A DNA stretch of 64,000 nt from Bradyrhizobium sp. 200 (GCF_023100945.1 NZ_CP064689.1:3020001-3084000), one strand, 5' to 3'. Shown: positions 8,643 through 25,842, numbered from the stretch's first letter. A program made the numbers and translations. Notes: generated from the sequence alone by a model not told the origin.

Positions 8643-9159
8643 TGTGTCCGTCCACGGTGACGCGGCGGCACTCCTTGGCATAGCCGAGGCCCGCCTTCAC
8701 CATCGGGAACATGCGGCCCAGTTGCAGCGCCAGCGTCAGATCTATCACGCCTTTCTGGCCCCATTGGGCCCGGACAGCGTCGCGAAACTCGTCGTCCTCG
8801 GCGGCCCGGCGCACCACGGCGTCGGCGAAGCGGAATCCAAGCGTGGTCGCCTCATTCATCGCCCGGGGATCGCGGCGGAGAACCGCCTCGATCTGGTCCC
8901 TGGGCATGCCGGCTTCCAGCGCCATGTCGACGACCAGTTGCGTGCAGGGGCCGCAATCCTCGGCCAAGGCGCCGACGATCTTGGCTGCGAAACTCGCATC
9001 GATCGGAACCGACTCGCGGTGGGCGGAGGCCTTCATGACGGGTGCGAACTTGAAGAAGGCGGCAGGGGAACAGTTCAGCATCATCTCGAGATAGCTGACG
9101 TCGTACCCGTAACGCCTGGCAAATGCGCGCAAGCTGCGGCGCGCGATCCAACTACGCAT
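8614..9159 (-). CDS. carboxymuconolactone decarboxylase / AhpD-like family protein (ECF41 partner)
   Basis: A 181-residue all-helical protein of the carboxymuconolactone decarboxylase-like family with an AhpD-type redox motif Cys-Gly-Pro-Cys in AEDCGPCTQLVVDMA. Proteins of this kind are the usual target and neighbour of ECF41 sigma factors, where they are thought to handle peroxide or small oxidised metabolites. The function is not proven here. The ATG at 9159 overlaps the end of the upstream membrane-protein reading frame. The 3' end overlaps the sigma factor start, so the genes are tightly coupled. Confidence 0.9.
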   Translation of the reverse strand: MRSWIARRSLRAFARRYGYDVSYLEMMLNCSPAAFFKFAPVMKASAHRESVPIDASFAAKIVGALAEDCGPCTQLVVDMALEAGMPRDQIEAVLRRDPRAMNEATTLGFRFADAVVRRAAEDDEFRDAVRAQWGQKGVIDLTLALQLGRMFPMVKAGLGYAKECRRVTVDGHNVDVVKQAA

Positions 9160-9518
9160 GATGTTCTCCTTGGCTGGGGAAGGCGGAATAAAGGGCGGCT
9201 GCCGACGGCAGCACGATGGCGAGGAGGTCGAAGGCGGTGGCCGCCCGCCAGGATCGCCAGGTGGAGCAGGGCGTGGGCGGCGAGGAATCCGGCGCCCGCG
9301 ACGGCCGCCGGCCAATACCGCGGCCGCCATGCGCGGGCGGCCAGCGCCAGACCGGCAACGAGAAACGCGACACCGATGTCCTGAACGAAATGCGGGTTGA
9401 ACGGGCCGGTGTCGGGCACCCCGGGCACGGTTTCGTACCAGAGGGGGCCGGTTACGAGCATGGCCAGCCCGTTCAGAACCGTGAGTATCGCAAGAATTGC
9501 TGCCAACTGACGCCGCAT
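9152..9518 (-). pseudogene. small membrane protein gene with a one-base frameshift
   Basis: Starting at the ATG at 9518 (AGGAGG just upstream), the reading frame encodes MRRQLAAILAILTVLNGLAM and further hydrophobic segments, with VPDTGPFNPHFVQDIGVAFL between helices 1 and 2. At about 9240 the frame leaves the family-like sequence. Shifting by one base restores TAFDLLAIVLPSAAALYSAF, a final helix that ends at a stop at 9152 inside the next gene's start. One base inserted near 9238-9242 would give a four-helix protein of about 123 residues. The unshifted frame runs to 9081 with an arginine-rich, non-membrane tail. This may be a true mutation or a sequencing error. It is the first gene of the ECF41 operon. 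Confidence 0.7.
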
Positions 9519-9537
9519 GGGAGCCTCCTGCGGCCAA

Positions 9538-9564
9538 GACGAGCCAAGCGGCCCCGGTGTGACG
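9538..9564 (-). promoter_or_regulatory. ECF41-type promoter
   Basis: On the minus strand, CGTCACA (9564-9558), a 16-base spacer and CGTC (9541-9538) match the published ECF41 consensus TGTCACA-N16-CGTC at all but the first base. The -10 element is 20 bases from the ATG at 9518. The sigma factor encoded at 7749 would therefore direct its own operon. Match and spacing are seen. Autoregulation is inferred. Confidence 0.7.
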
Positions 9565-10115
9565 GAACCAGCCAAAGAATTTCCGAGATTCGGGCGCGAA
9601 AATTTTTGTTCCGGCCGGGCGGCGAATTGGTGTGAATTTTGCCCTTGGCAAGCCGGACAAGACTCGGTAAACAATGGCTTCCGGGCGTGCTGGCGGTTGC
9701 TGGCACGTCTGTGCTCGCATTCCGAAAACCCGATACGGTAGGAGATCATTCCTTTCAGGACATCCGCATGGATTGCTCGAAAGGAAGGAAAAACTCATCG
9801 CTTCGGTAGAATGCAGCAGGGGTCTTCGGCTCGCCGGATGACCTCGATCCTGTCCGAGACTGCAGGCGCCCGAGTCGAGACTTAATGCGGAAACGCAAGT
9901 TTCTACAACGGCTTAATCTTACAGCCTGCATAGACGGGTGAAGACCGGATTTTGCTTTAACGCCGCTTCCCGCGGCGCCATGGCTGGTTTGGTTCGAACC
10001 TCGACACCCCGCGCCATCTGGTTCGGGAGGGCAGGCTTATCAATGTCGTCCTGCCCGGCGTGTCCGAAAGACTGGTGTCTTGAGGTCAGGTTTTGGGTGA
10101 GACGATGGGTGCAAC
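9565..10115. other. intergenic region between the ECF41 operon and rplJ
   Basis: About 550 bases without a convincing gene. Short reading frames here (for example 9938-10204) have no family resemblance or ribosome site. The segment must contain the rplJL-rpoBC promoter, but I found no clear TTGACA-like pair with correct spacing. The part from about 10060 on is probably the transcribed rplJ leader. Confidence 0.5.
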
Positions 10116-10152
10116 CCGGCGGTCCCGCTCTTAAGCGAAGGCCGCCAACCGG
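10116..10152 (+). promoter_or_regulatory. structured rplJ leader hairpin (possible L10 autoregulatory site)
   Basis: GGCGG (10118-10122) pairs with CCGCC (10142-10146), and an inner stem CGCT/AGCG closes a CTTA loop, ending just before the GGAGAGAG ribosome site of rplJ. In many bacteria L10 with L7/L12 binds a leader RNA here to repress translation. Assignment to that role rests only on position and structure. Confidence 0.35.
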
Positions 10153-10164
10153 AGAGAGCTTGCT

Positions 10165-10683
10165 GTGGAAAGAGCGGCAAAAAAGGACGCGGTTGAGGCG
10201 CTGAACGAGGTCTTCAAGACCACGAGTGTCGCAGTCGTCGCCCACTATTCCGGCCTCACCGTGGCCCAGATGCAGAAGCTGCGCATGCAGATGAAGCAGG
10301 CGGGCGCGTCGGTGAAGGTCTCGAAGAACCGTCTCGCCAAAATTGCTCTTGAAGGCACGGATGTCGTTGCCATCGGTTCCCTGCTGAAGGGGCCGACCGT
10401 GATCGCCACTTCGAACGATCCGGTAGCGGCGCCGAAGGTTGCCATCGAATTCGCCAAGGCGAACGAACAGTTCGTCATTCTCGGCGGATCGATGGGTAAA
10501 ACCGTCCTGGACGTGAACGGTGTGAAGGCGCTTGCCTCGCTGCCGTCACTCGATGAACTGCGCGGAAAGCTTGTCGGCCTCCTGGTGGCGCCGGCGACCA
10601 AGATCGCCCAGCTCTCGACTGCGCCCGCGGCCAAGCTCGCGCGCGTCGTTCAGGCCTATGCCTCAAAGAGCGAAGCGGCCTGA
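10165..10683 (+). CDS. rplJ: 50S ribosomal protein L10
   Basis: A 172-residue L10 starting at GTG 10165 with GGAGAGAG upstream. The N-terminal rRNA-binding domain ([20 protein letters not shown], then [12 protein letters not shown]) and the C-terminal helix that docks L7/L12 dimers (near residue 140 onwards) are present. It forms the base of the ribosomal stalk that recruits EF-Tu and EF-G. The spacing to rplL is 52 bases. Confidence 0.98.
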   Translation: MERAAKKDAVEALNEVFKTTSVAVVAHYSGLTVAQMQKLRMQMKQAGASVKVSKNRLAKIALEGTDVVAIGSLLKGPTVIATSNDPVAAPKVAIEFAKANEQFVILGGSMGKTVLDVNGVKALASLPSLDELRGKLVGLLVAPATKIAQLSTAPAAKLARVVQAYASKSEAA

Positions 10684-10735
10684 CCCTTCGCAATTCAAAT
10701 CTGGTTCGAACCAAACGTTTTAAGGAAACTGATCA

Positions 10736-11106
<371 letters not shown>

Positions 11107-11113
<7 letters not shown>

Positions 11114-11126
11114 CGCAAGTTACTTC
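11107..11126 (+). promoter_or_regulatory. hairpin over the rplL stop codon
   Basis: GAAGTAAC (11107-11114) pairs with GTTACTTC (11119-11126) around GCAA, a GNRA-type tetraloop. The TAA stop is inside the stem. There is no T run, so it looks like an mRNA end-protecting or processing element, not a terminator. The role is inferred. Confidence 0.45.
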
Positions 11127-11132
11127 GGCGAA

Positions 11133-11175
11133 ATCCCCGGACAAGCGAGGCGCAAGCCGAGCGCGATCCGGGGAT
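11133..11175. repeat. REP-like palindrome in the rplL-rpoB spacer
   Basis: ATCCCCGGA (11133-11141) and TCCGGGGAT (11167-11175) form a perfect inverted repeat. A second palindrome follows at about 11190-11244, with GATGGCCGG on the left and CCCGGCCATGACG on the right. Such paired elements are typical extragenic palindromes of Bradyrhizobium-like genomes. Confidence 0.6.
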
Positions 11176-11244
11176 CCGCCAAGGACGTGGATGGCCGGAA
11201 CATTTGGGTCGAAGACGTGCTTCGCGCTTTTGCCCGGCCATGAC

Positions 11245-11663
11245 GAAGGTGGCGGGATCTGTCCAAAGTCGGTGCGATGGGGTAACCCGGAGTACAGCGT
11301 ACACAGAAAAGTGTGGGGATTCGCGGGGTTAGCTCCTCGAATCTCCATGTTTCCGCCCTATATCGGAGCGGCAGCAGGAAAATGCGGTAGGCGGTGGGGA
11401 CGGCAGGGTTCCTGGCGTAAGCCGTTGGGAGACAGTCAGATTTCGGGCTTTTTCAGTCCGTGAAGCGACCAGTTGTGACGGGCGGGTGCAGTCATGCGCC
11501 CCGCGCGTCGTTTTGCGTTTTGAAGGTCTAAGGTGCGGGTTCAGGACTTAATTCCTGAAATTGGGCTTTGTTCCTTTCGAGCGATTCGAAATTCAACCCG
11601 GGGGCGATGGCAGTCGCGCTTCGGAAGGTTCGCCCACAAGGGCGACGAAAATGAGAGGCCCCG
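11245..11663 (+). other. rpoB leader region without a recognised gene
   Basis: The rest of the 550-base rplL-rpoB spacer has no convincing reading frame. In other bacteria this spacer carries a partial attenuator that reduces transcription of rpoBC relative to rplJL. Here the hairpin over the rplL stop and the REP-like pair could serve that purpose. No strong promoter is visible. The rpoB ribosome site lies at about 11650 (GAGAGGCCCCG). Confidence 0.45.
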
Positions 11664-15782
<4,119 letters not shown>

Positions 15783-15795
15783 CGCCAAAGATTCC

Positions 15796-15842
15796 ATGTC
15801 CGGCCCAAGGCGCGAAGGCAACTTCGCAGATGGGCCGGACAT
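15796..15842 (+). repeat. strong hairpin between rpoB and rpoC
   Basis: ATGTCCGGCCCA (15796-15807) and TGGGCCGGACAT (15831-15842) are a perfect 12-base inverted repeat. Within the loop GCGAAG and CTTCGC pair around GCAA (15812-15827). There is no T run, so full termination is unlikely. An RNase processing site or an extragenic palindrome is more likely. Confidence 0.65.
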
Positions 15843-15933
15843 TCGCGCTTCGCTCGGACGTTGAGCGGGGCGCGGGCCATAGAAAGAATTTCGAATTTGC
15901 TGCCGGTGACGATCGGCACGCGAGGAGAAGACG

Positions 15934-20133
<4,200 letters not shown>

Positions 20134-20159
20134 GGGTTCCGCCAAGTTCTGATCGACAA

Positions 20160-20185
20160 AAAAGCCGGCTGCAAAGCCGGCTTTT
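20160..20185 (+). terminator. intrinsic terminator after rpoC
   Basis: AAAAGCCGGC (20160-20169) pairs with GCCGGCTTTT (20176-20185) around TGCAAA, followed by a pyrimidine-rich tail. It ends the rplJL-rpoBC transcript 27 bases after the rpoC stop. Confidence 0.85.
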
Positions 20186-20277
20186 CCTTTTCAGCGCCGG
20201 CCCGCGCTTCACCCATAAGGGTGATACGTGCTACCACGTCGCGACGCGATGCCCGGCCGTGCTGACAATCCTTGCCC

Positions 20278-21375
20278 ATGAACGCATCAATTGATCCAGA
20301 ACGTTTGATCGACCGCATCTACGAGGCGGGGCTCATACCGTCGCTTTGGCCGGCGCTGCTCGGCGAACTCGGTGCGGCGGTTGGCGGCAACGGCGGCTTT
20401 CTGTTCGGCGTGCGGGACGGATACACGGGCGCGGTCAATTCCGTCGAATATGACCAGATCATGCCGGTCTTCTTGAGAGACGGATGGGCCGAGCGCGATC
20501 CTGATCTGCCGCGCGCCATCGCCCTCAATCATGCGGGCTTTGTCACCGACCATGATCTCCTCTCGGAGGAGGAGATTGCGACCAACGACGTCTATTGCAA
20601 CTTTTACCGCAAGCACGGCATTGGCTACCGGGCCGGGACGATCATTCCCATGCCGAGCGGCGATTCAATCGCGATTGTGCTGCCGCGGCATCAGGATCAC
20701 GGCCCGGTGCCGCGAGAGGTCGTTAATCTGCTGGATGGGCTGCGGCCGCATCTGGCCCGGGCCTCCCTTGCAGCAAACCGCCTTGGCTTCGAGCGCGCAC
20801 TTGCCCAGGTCGACGCATTGCAGGCGCTCGGCCTGCCCGGTGCGGTGCTGCGCGGACCCGGCCGGGTGTTCGCGGCAAACGGCCTGTTCGACGCGCTGAT
20901 GCCTTCGCTGTTTCAGGATCGCGCCCAGCGCGTGACGGTAACGGATATTGCGGCGGACGCGCTGCTCGCCGAAGCGCTTGATGCGCTACCTCTTGCCGGT
21001 GGCCGGATCGTGAAGTCCATACCGATCGCCGCGACGGTGGGGCAGGTGCCGATGGTGCTGCATGTGATCCCGGTACGCGGTTCCGCGCGCGATATCTTCA
21101 CGCAGGCCAGCGCGCTCCTGGTGGTGACGCCGGTCGATCGCGCCGCGGTGCCGACCGCGGAGGTCCTGCAAGGCCTGTTCGACCTGACGCCGGCGGAAGC
21201 GCGCGTGGCGCGCGGCATCGGCCAGGCCGAAACCATTGATACGCTTGCCGATGCGACGGGCGTCAATCGGGAGACGGTGCGCAGCCAGCTCAAGGCGGTG
21301 CTGTCGAAGACCGGCCTTTCGCGCCAGCAGGAGCTTGTCAGCCTGCTCGCCGGCAAGGCGTTCCGTGGCGGCTAG
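20278..21375 (+). CDS. LuxR-family helix-turn-helix transcriptional regulator
   Basis: A 365-residue single-polypeptide regulator. The C-terminal 65 residues form a LuxR-type helix-turn-helix: LTPAEARVARGIGQAETIDT, then TGVNRETVRSQLKAVLSKTG. The N-terminal 290 residues lack an autoinducer-binding signature and resemble PAS/GAF-like sensor domains found in orphan LuxR proteins of Bradyrhizobium. The signal is unknown. The start is the ATG at 20278, and a TTG two codons earlier is a less likely alternative. It stands alone between two terminators, so it is transcribed separately. Confidence 0.88.
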   Translation: MNASIDPERLIDRIYEAGLIPSLWPALLGELGAAVGGNGGFLFGVRDGYTGAVNSVEYDQIMPVFLRDGWAERDPDLPRAIALNHAGFVTDHDLLSEEEIATNDVYCNFYRKHGIGYRAGTIIPMPSGDSIAIVLPRHQDHGPVPREVVNLLDGLRPHLARASLAANRLGFERALAQVDALQALGLPGAVLRGPGRVFAANGLFDALMPSLFQDRAQRVTVTDIAADALLAEALDALPLAGGRIVKSIPIAATVGQVPMVLHVIPVRGSARDIFTQASALLVVTPVDRAAVPTAEVLQGLFDLTPAEARVARGIGQAETIDTLADATGVNRETVRSQLKAVLSKTGLSRQQELVSLLAGKAFRGG

Positions 21376-21426
21376 AGCACACCCGCCGGCGGAATAGGGC
21401 TTCCGCAAGAATACGGTACGAAGACA

Positions 21427-21455
21427 AAAGGCCGGCACAAGCCGGCCTTTTTGCT
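21427..21455 (+). terminator. intrinsic terminator after the LuxR-type gene
   Basis: AAAGGCCGGC (21427-21436) and GCCGGCCTTT (21441-21450) are a perfect 10-base-pair stem around ACAA, followed by more T residues. Confidence 0.85.
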
Positions 21456-21588
21456 GCTTTCTTTCATTGCTGCGTTGCGAGGACCTGCTTTGTTCATCTT
21501 CCCTTCATGGTGAAAAGCGCTTTTGCTAATGTGGTTTAGACCGGCTGCTATCCTAAGGCAGGGGGGGCCGGAGGGCGACGGAAAAGAC

Positions 21589-23643
21589 ATGTTGGATCTT
21601 GCAATCGTAGGCGGCGGCCCGGGCGGGCTCATGAGCGCCTGGTATTTGAAGAAAAAGCTCGGCGATCTCTGCCGCGTCACCATCTACGAGGCGTCCGACC
21701 GTGTCGGGGGCAAGATCGTCTCGCGCAAGTTCGATTCCGCGCCGGCGATGTACGAGGCCGGCGTCGCCGAAATCTACGATTATTCGATGACCGGCCCGGA
21801 TCCGCTACGGGAACTGATCCAGCATTTCGGCCTGCAGACGATACCGATGGACGCCGAGCAGGTGCACCTCGACGGCGAACTGCTCGCCGACGTGCCGGGC
21901 ATGCGCCGCAGATATGGCGAGAAGACCGCGGCTGCGATCGAGGCGTTCCGCAAGCGCTGCGCCGACATGGTGTCGCCGATCGAATATTACGAAGGCGTCG
22001 GCGCCCACGACAACGAGCACCCCTGGGCCTACATGACCTGCGAGGAAGTGCTCGACGAGGAAGTCGCCGATCCCACCGCCAAGCGCTTCTTCAAGGTGAT
22101 GGCGCGCTCGGATATCGCGACCGAAGCCCACAACACCAACGGGCTGAACGCGCTGAAGAACTTCGTGATGGATGTCGACGGCTATATCGGCCTGTACTCG
22201 ATCCAGAACGGCAACGAGCAGTTGATCGAATGCCTGCGCTCGGAAGTCGAAGCCGATATTCAGCTCAATCACCGCGTGCTCAAGGTCGGAAAGACGCCCG
22301 CAGGCCGCTATCAGCTCAACATGATGAACGGGAAGGGGCCGGAGACGCGGGATTTCGATCTCGTGCTGATGTGCCTGCCGCATTCCTGGCTCGCCACCAT
22401 GCGCTGGGATGGCGAAGATCTGCGCAAGTCGATGGTCAAGCACGTCGCCTATTTCGACCGTCCGGCGCACTATTTGCGGGTTTCGATCCTGTTCGACGAG
22501 CCGTTCTGGGGCGAGAAGATCCCCGGCGCCTGGTTCATGTCGGAAGCGTTCGGCGGCTGCTGCGTCTATAACGAGGGCGCCCGCCACGACGTCGGCAAGC
22601 ACGGCGTGCTGAACTGGCTGATCGCCGGGTCCGATGCGCTGGCGTTTGCCAATCTCAGCGACCAGGAACTGATCGACGCCGCGCTGAAATCGCTGCCGGC
22701 TTCGTTCGGCAACGCCCGCGACCATTTCATGGAAGGCAAGATTCACCGCTGGCTGTCGTCGGTGAATGCGCTGCCGGGCGGCCTGCCGGTGCGCGACGTC
22801 ATGACCAACCACCGCCCGGAGCCGAAAGAGCATCCCGGGATCGTCGTGGTCGGCGACTATCTGTTCGACTCGACGCTGAACGGCCTGCTCGACTCCTCCG
22901 ACGCCGCCACCGATATCATTCTGACCGAAATGATGCGGTTGCGCCGCGCCCGCGCGCAGCAGGGCGCCGTATCGTCCGACAAGATCGACCGCAGCTATTT
23001 CGACAACTACCGTGGCATCGGCCCCTACAGCGAAGTCTGGAACCGGTTTACCGATCCGGCCTATCTGACGGACCTGATCAGGATCGTCTGGAGCAGGGCC
23101 AAGGGCTACAAGCTGCTGGTTGCCGGCTCCGCCAGCGGCGAACTGGTCGGCGCGCTGCGCGAGCGCGGCATCGATGCCTGGGGCATCGAAAACAACAAGA
23201 CGATCCACGCCAAAACGCCGAAGGCGCTGAAAAAATACAACAAGCTCGGCTCCATCGTCGACATGCCGTTCAAGGACGACGAATTCGATTTCGTGTTCGA
23301 GACCAGCCTGTGCCATGTCGCCGAAAAGCAGGTCCCGCGGGCGGTGCGCGAACTCAACCGCGTCGTGAAGACCGGGCTGGTGTTCGGATCGGTGACGTCG
23401 GACATGGCGCCGGGGCTGATCGATCGTTACGATTTGTTGCGCGGCGTGAAGAAGCTCGGCACCTGGTGGGAATGGTCCGAGTTGTTCTTCGGCAATGGCT
23501 TCGACCTCTCGATGCATCGCCGCGACTGCACCGACGCGGTGTGGGCGGCGACGCTGGCTGCCAACAAGGGGCCGGGGCAGTGGTACGCCGACGCCGACAG
23601 CCTGCGCTATTCGTTTTTTGACAAGGTCGAATCGGAGGATTAG
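21589..23643 (+). CDS. fused FAD-dependent amine-oxidase-like oxidoreductase and SAM-dependent methyltransferase
   Basis: A 684-residue two-domain protein. Residues 1 to about 460 are a flavin amine oxidase/desaturase-like domain: the dinucleotide motif GGGPGGLMSAWYLKK at the N-terminus, an ERVGG-like SDRVGGKIVSRKF, and the C-terminal FAD contact GDYLFDSTLNGLLDSSDAA near residue 425. Residues about 490-684 form a class I methyltransferase: VAGSASGELVGALRERG, an acidic strand-2 end (IENNK), then DMPFKDDEFDFVFETSLCHV. The start at 21589 fits GGAGG upstream. Both halves keep their cofactor motifs, so it is probably bifunctional, acting on one small-molecule substrate. The substrate is unknown. 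The gene has no operon partners. Confidence 0.88.
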   Translation: MLDLAIVGGGPGGLMSAWYLKKKLGDLCRVTIYEASDRVGGKIVSRKFDSAPAMYEAGVAEIYDYSMTGPDPLRELIQHFGLQTIPMDAEQVHLDGELLADVPGMRRRYGEKTAAAIEAFRKRCADMVSPIEYYEGVGAHDNEHPWAYMTCEEVLDEEVADPTAKRFFKVMARSDIATEAHNTNGLNALKNFVMDVDGYIGLYSIQNGNEQLIECLRSEVEADIQLNHRVLKVGKTPAGRYQLNMMNGKGPETRDFDLVLMCLPHSWLATMRWDGEDLRKSMVKHVAYFDRPAHYLRVSILFDEPFWGEKIPGAWFMSEAFGGCCVYNEGARHDVGKHGVLNWLIAGSDALAFANLSDQELIDAALKSLPASFGNARDHFMEGKIHRWLSSVNALPGGLPVRDVMTNHRPEPKEHPGIVVVGDYLFDSTLNGLLDSSDAATDIILTEMMRLRRARAQQGAVSSDKIDRSYFDNYRGIGPYSEVWNRFTDPAYLTDLIRIVWSRAKGYKLLVAGSASGELVGALRERGIDAWGIENNKTIHAKTPKALKKYNKLGSIVDMPFKDDEFDFVFETSLCHVAEKQVPRAVRELNRVVKTGLVFGSVTSDMAPGLIDRYDLLRGVKKLGTWWEWSELFFGNGFDLSMHRRDCTDAVWAATLAANKGPGQWYADADSLRYSFFDKVESED

Positions 23644-23707
23644 CTCCGACCGGTTGTATCGAGGCGCGGCCGGCTCTGCCGAAGCAGAGCCGGTGGCGCC
23701 AAATGTT

Positions 23708-23736
23708 TTGCCGAATTCATCCCGATCGCATAGAAT
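23708..23736 (+). promoter_or_regulatory. possible promoter of the ABC exporter gene
   Basis: TTGCCG (23708-23713), a 17-base spacer and TAGAAT (23731-23736) lie 73 bases upstream of the ABC exporter ATG. The -35 box is a weak match. Confidence 0.35.
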
Positions 23737-23808
23737 CCGCAAGGGTAGCGCCCGCCGCTGCCGCGTTCGATTTGCGGTCATGCCGGCCGTGCAGCATCGG
23801 TTGGTTTC

Positions 23809-25842
23809 ATGGCGCCCAAGCCTCCTTCCTCGGATGATCAGAATCCCGCGCCGGCGGACGATCCTGAGCTGACGAAGAAGCTCGTGCTGGAGGCTGTCGC
23901 GCCGCTTTCCGGGGGTAAGGGGGCCGGCGCGCCCTCCGACGATGACAAGGACGACGAAAAGGACGAGCTGGAGCTCGACGACGATGATGATGACGAGGAC
24001 CTCGTCGTCTTCACCGCCAAGGAAGCCGCCGGCGCGATGGCCACCATCTACGGCTTCGTCAGGCCGTATCTGGGCAATTACAGGAAGTTGCTCGCCTTCG
24101 TGACCTTCGGCGTTCTCGTCGAGACGCTGTTCAATGTCATCATGCCGCTCAGCCTGAAATTCCTGATCGACGACGCGCTCGGCGAGGAGGACTTTCAGGC
24201 GCTCTACAAGATCCTTGGCGTGCTGGCGGTCGCCGGCATCGTCACCTCGATCATTGCGGTCTGGTATGAGCGCTGGGATGCGCGGCTGGCGGCGAATATC
24301 ATTGCCGACGTGCGGTCGCGGCTGTTCGAGCATGTCCAGAACCTGCCGGCGTCCTACTTTGCCCGTACCAAGCGCGGCGAGATCCTCTCGCGCTTCTCGA
24401 TCGACCTCGCGGCCTTCGAAGGCTCGGTCAAGACCTTCGCCAACAGCGCGGCGCTGCCGTTCCTGGAGCTGATCGCCGGCATCATCCTGATGCTGTTCTT
24501 GAACTGGCAGCTCGCGGCGGTGGCGCTGCTGGTGTTTCCGATCACGCTGATCGGGCCGCGGATCCTGACGCCGAAGGCGGTGCAGGCGAATTACGAGCAG
24601 AAGCTCAATGAATCGGCATTGCTCGGCACGGTGCAGGAGAACGTGGCGGCGCAGGCGGTGATCAAGGCGTTCAGCCTGCAGCGCCGCACGCTCGGCTGGT
24701 TCACCATGCGCAATCAGGATGTGCGCATCAAGACGGCGTCGGCTGTCTTCCTTTCCACGATGGTGGAGCGCACCGTGACCATCTCGGTCTTGTTGCTGCA
24801 CCTCGTGGTGCTGGCGATCGGCGCCTATCTCGCCACCAAGGGCCAGATCACCATCGGTACCTTCGTCACCTTCGAGAGCGCGTTCTGGGAGGTGTCCTAC
24901 AACATCGCCCATCTGATGCATTTCATTCCGGTGTCGATCCAGTCGGCGGCGGCGGTGCGGCACATGCAGGAACTGCTGGACGAGCCGACGCGCGGCGCCG
25001 ACCGCCCGGGCGCGCCCGATTTGCCGCGCATCACCAACGACATCAGCTTCGAGCGTGTCACCTTCGCCTATGAAGGCAGCGCGACGCCGGTGCTCGACAA
25101 TTTCAGCCTCAAGCTGAATGTCGGCAAGCGTATCGCGATCGTCGGTCCCAGCGGCTCGGGCAAGAGCACGCTGCTCAACCTGATCCTGCGTCTTTACACG
25201 CCGGACGAGGGGCGGGTGGCCATCGACGGCGTCGATATCCGCCGCGTGACCCGCGAATCCCTGCGGGCGGGCATGGCGATCGTGTTCCAGGAGAACATGC
25301 TGTTCAACATGTCGATCCGCGAGAACATCCGGCTCGGCAAGGAGGGCGCCAGCGACGAGGAGGTCGAGGAGGCGGCGCGCAAGGCCGAGATCCACCGCTA
25401 CATCATGAGCCTGCCGGAGAAATACGACACGCCGGTCGGCGAGCGCGGCGACACGCTGTCGGGTGGCCAGCGCCAGCGCATCGCGATCGCGCGCGCGATC
25501 ATCCGCAATCCCTCGCTGCTGCTGCTCGACGAGGCGACGTCGGCACTCGACCAGACCACGGAAGCCGCGATCAACCGCACGCTGCTCAACGTAGCGGAGG
25601 GACGCACCATGATCTGGTCGACCCACCGCCTGACGTCGGTGGTCGAGATGGACGAGATCATCGTGATTTCAGGCGGCAAGGCGATCGAGCGCGGCTCGCA
25701 TGCGCAACTGCTTGCGGCCAACGGCGTCTATCGCAAGCTCTGGGACGACCAGGGCCATACGCCGCATAATAATGCCGCCGCTCAGGCCGACGACGACAAT
25801 GAGGACGATGACGACGACGACGAGGATGATGACGAGGAGTAG
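23809..25842 (+). CDS. ABC exporter (MsbA/LipA-like, fused membrane and ATPase domains) with acidic termini
   Basis: A 677-residue half-transporter that should work as a homodimer in the inner membrane. Six membrane spans (about residues 85-370) are followed by an ATPase domain: Walker A GPSGSGKST near residue 446, signature LSGGQRQRIAIARA near 550, Walker B LLLLDEATSALD, and the H-loop in WSTHRL. The N-terminal 70 residues contain a run of Asp/Glu (DDDDDDED), and the C-terminus ends in about 17 almost entirely acidic residues. Substrate class could be lipid, peptide or drug. Nothing in the sequence decides it. A diverged copy of the last 28 codons reappears at 26711-26785, across the MOSC gene. 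Confidence 0.93.
   Translation: MAPKPPSSDDQNPAPADDPELTKKLVLEAVAPLSGGKGAGAPSDDDKDDEKDELELDDDDDDEDLVVFTAKEAAGAMATIYGFVRPYLGNYRKLLAFVTFGVLVETLFNVIMPLSLKFLIDDALGEEDFQALYKILGVLAVAGIVTSIIAVWYERWDARLAANIIADVRSRLFEHVQNLPASYFARTKRGEILSRFSIDLAAFEGSVKTFANSAALPFLELIAGIILMLFLNWQLAAVALLVFPITLIGPRILTPKAVQANYEQKLNESALLGTVQENVAAQAVIKAFSLQRRTLGWFTMRNQDVRIKTASAVFLSTMVERTVTISVLLLHLVVLAIGAYLATKGQITIGTFVTFESAFWEVSYNIAHLMHFIPVSIQSAAAVRHMQELLDEPTRGADRPGAPDLPRITNDISFERVTFAYEGSATPVLDNFSLKLNVGKRIAIVGPSGSGKSTLLNLILRLYTPDEGRVAIDGVDIRRVTRESLRAGMAIVFQENMLFNMSIRENIRLGKEGASDEEVEEAARKAEIHRYIMSLPEKYDTPVGERGDTLSGGQRQRIAIARAIIRNPSLLLLDEATSALDQTTEAAINRTLLNVAEGRTMIWSTHRLTSVVEMDEIIVISGGKAIERGSHAQLLAANGVYRKLWDDQGHTPHNNAAAQADDDNEDDDDDDEDDDEE

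Noticed and set aside
21805..25626. A 1273-codon minus-strand frame opposite the fusion flavoprotein and ABC genes
   Set aside because: It is an antisense shadow. Its residues are His/Arg/Asp-rich without any recognisable domain.
25786..25842. GAC/GAT repeat considered as a microsatellite or CRISPR-like array
   Set aside because: It is the coding sequence of the acidic tail of the ABC exporter. There are no spacers.
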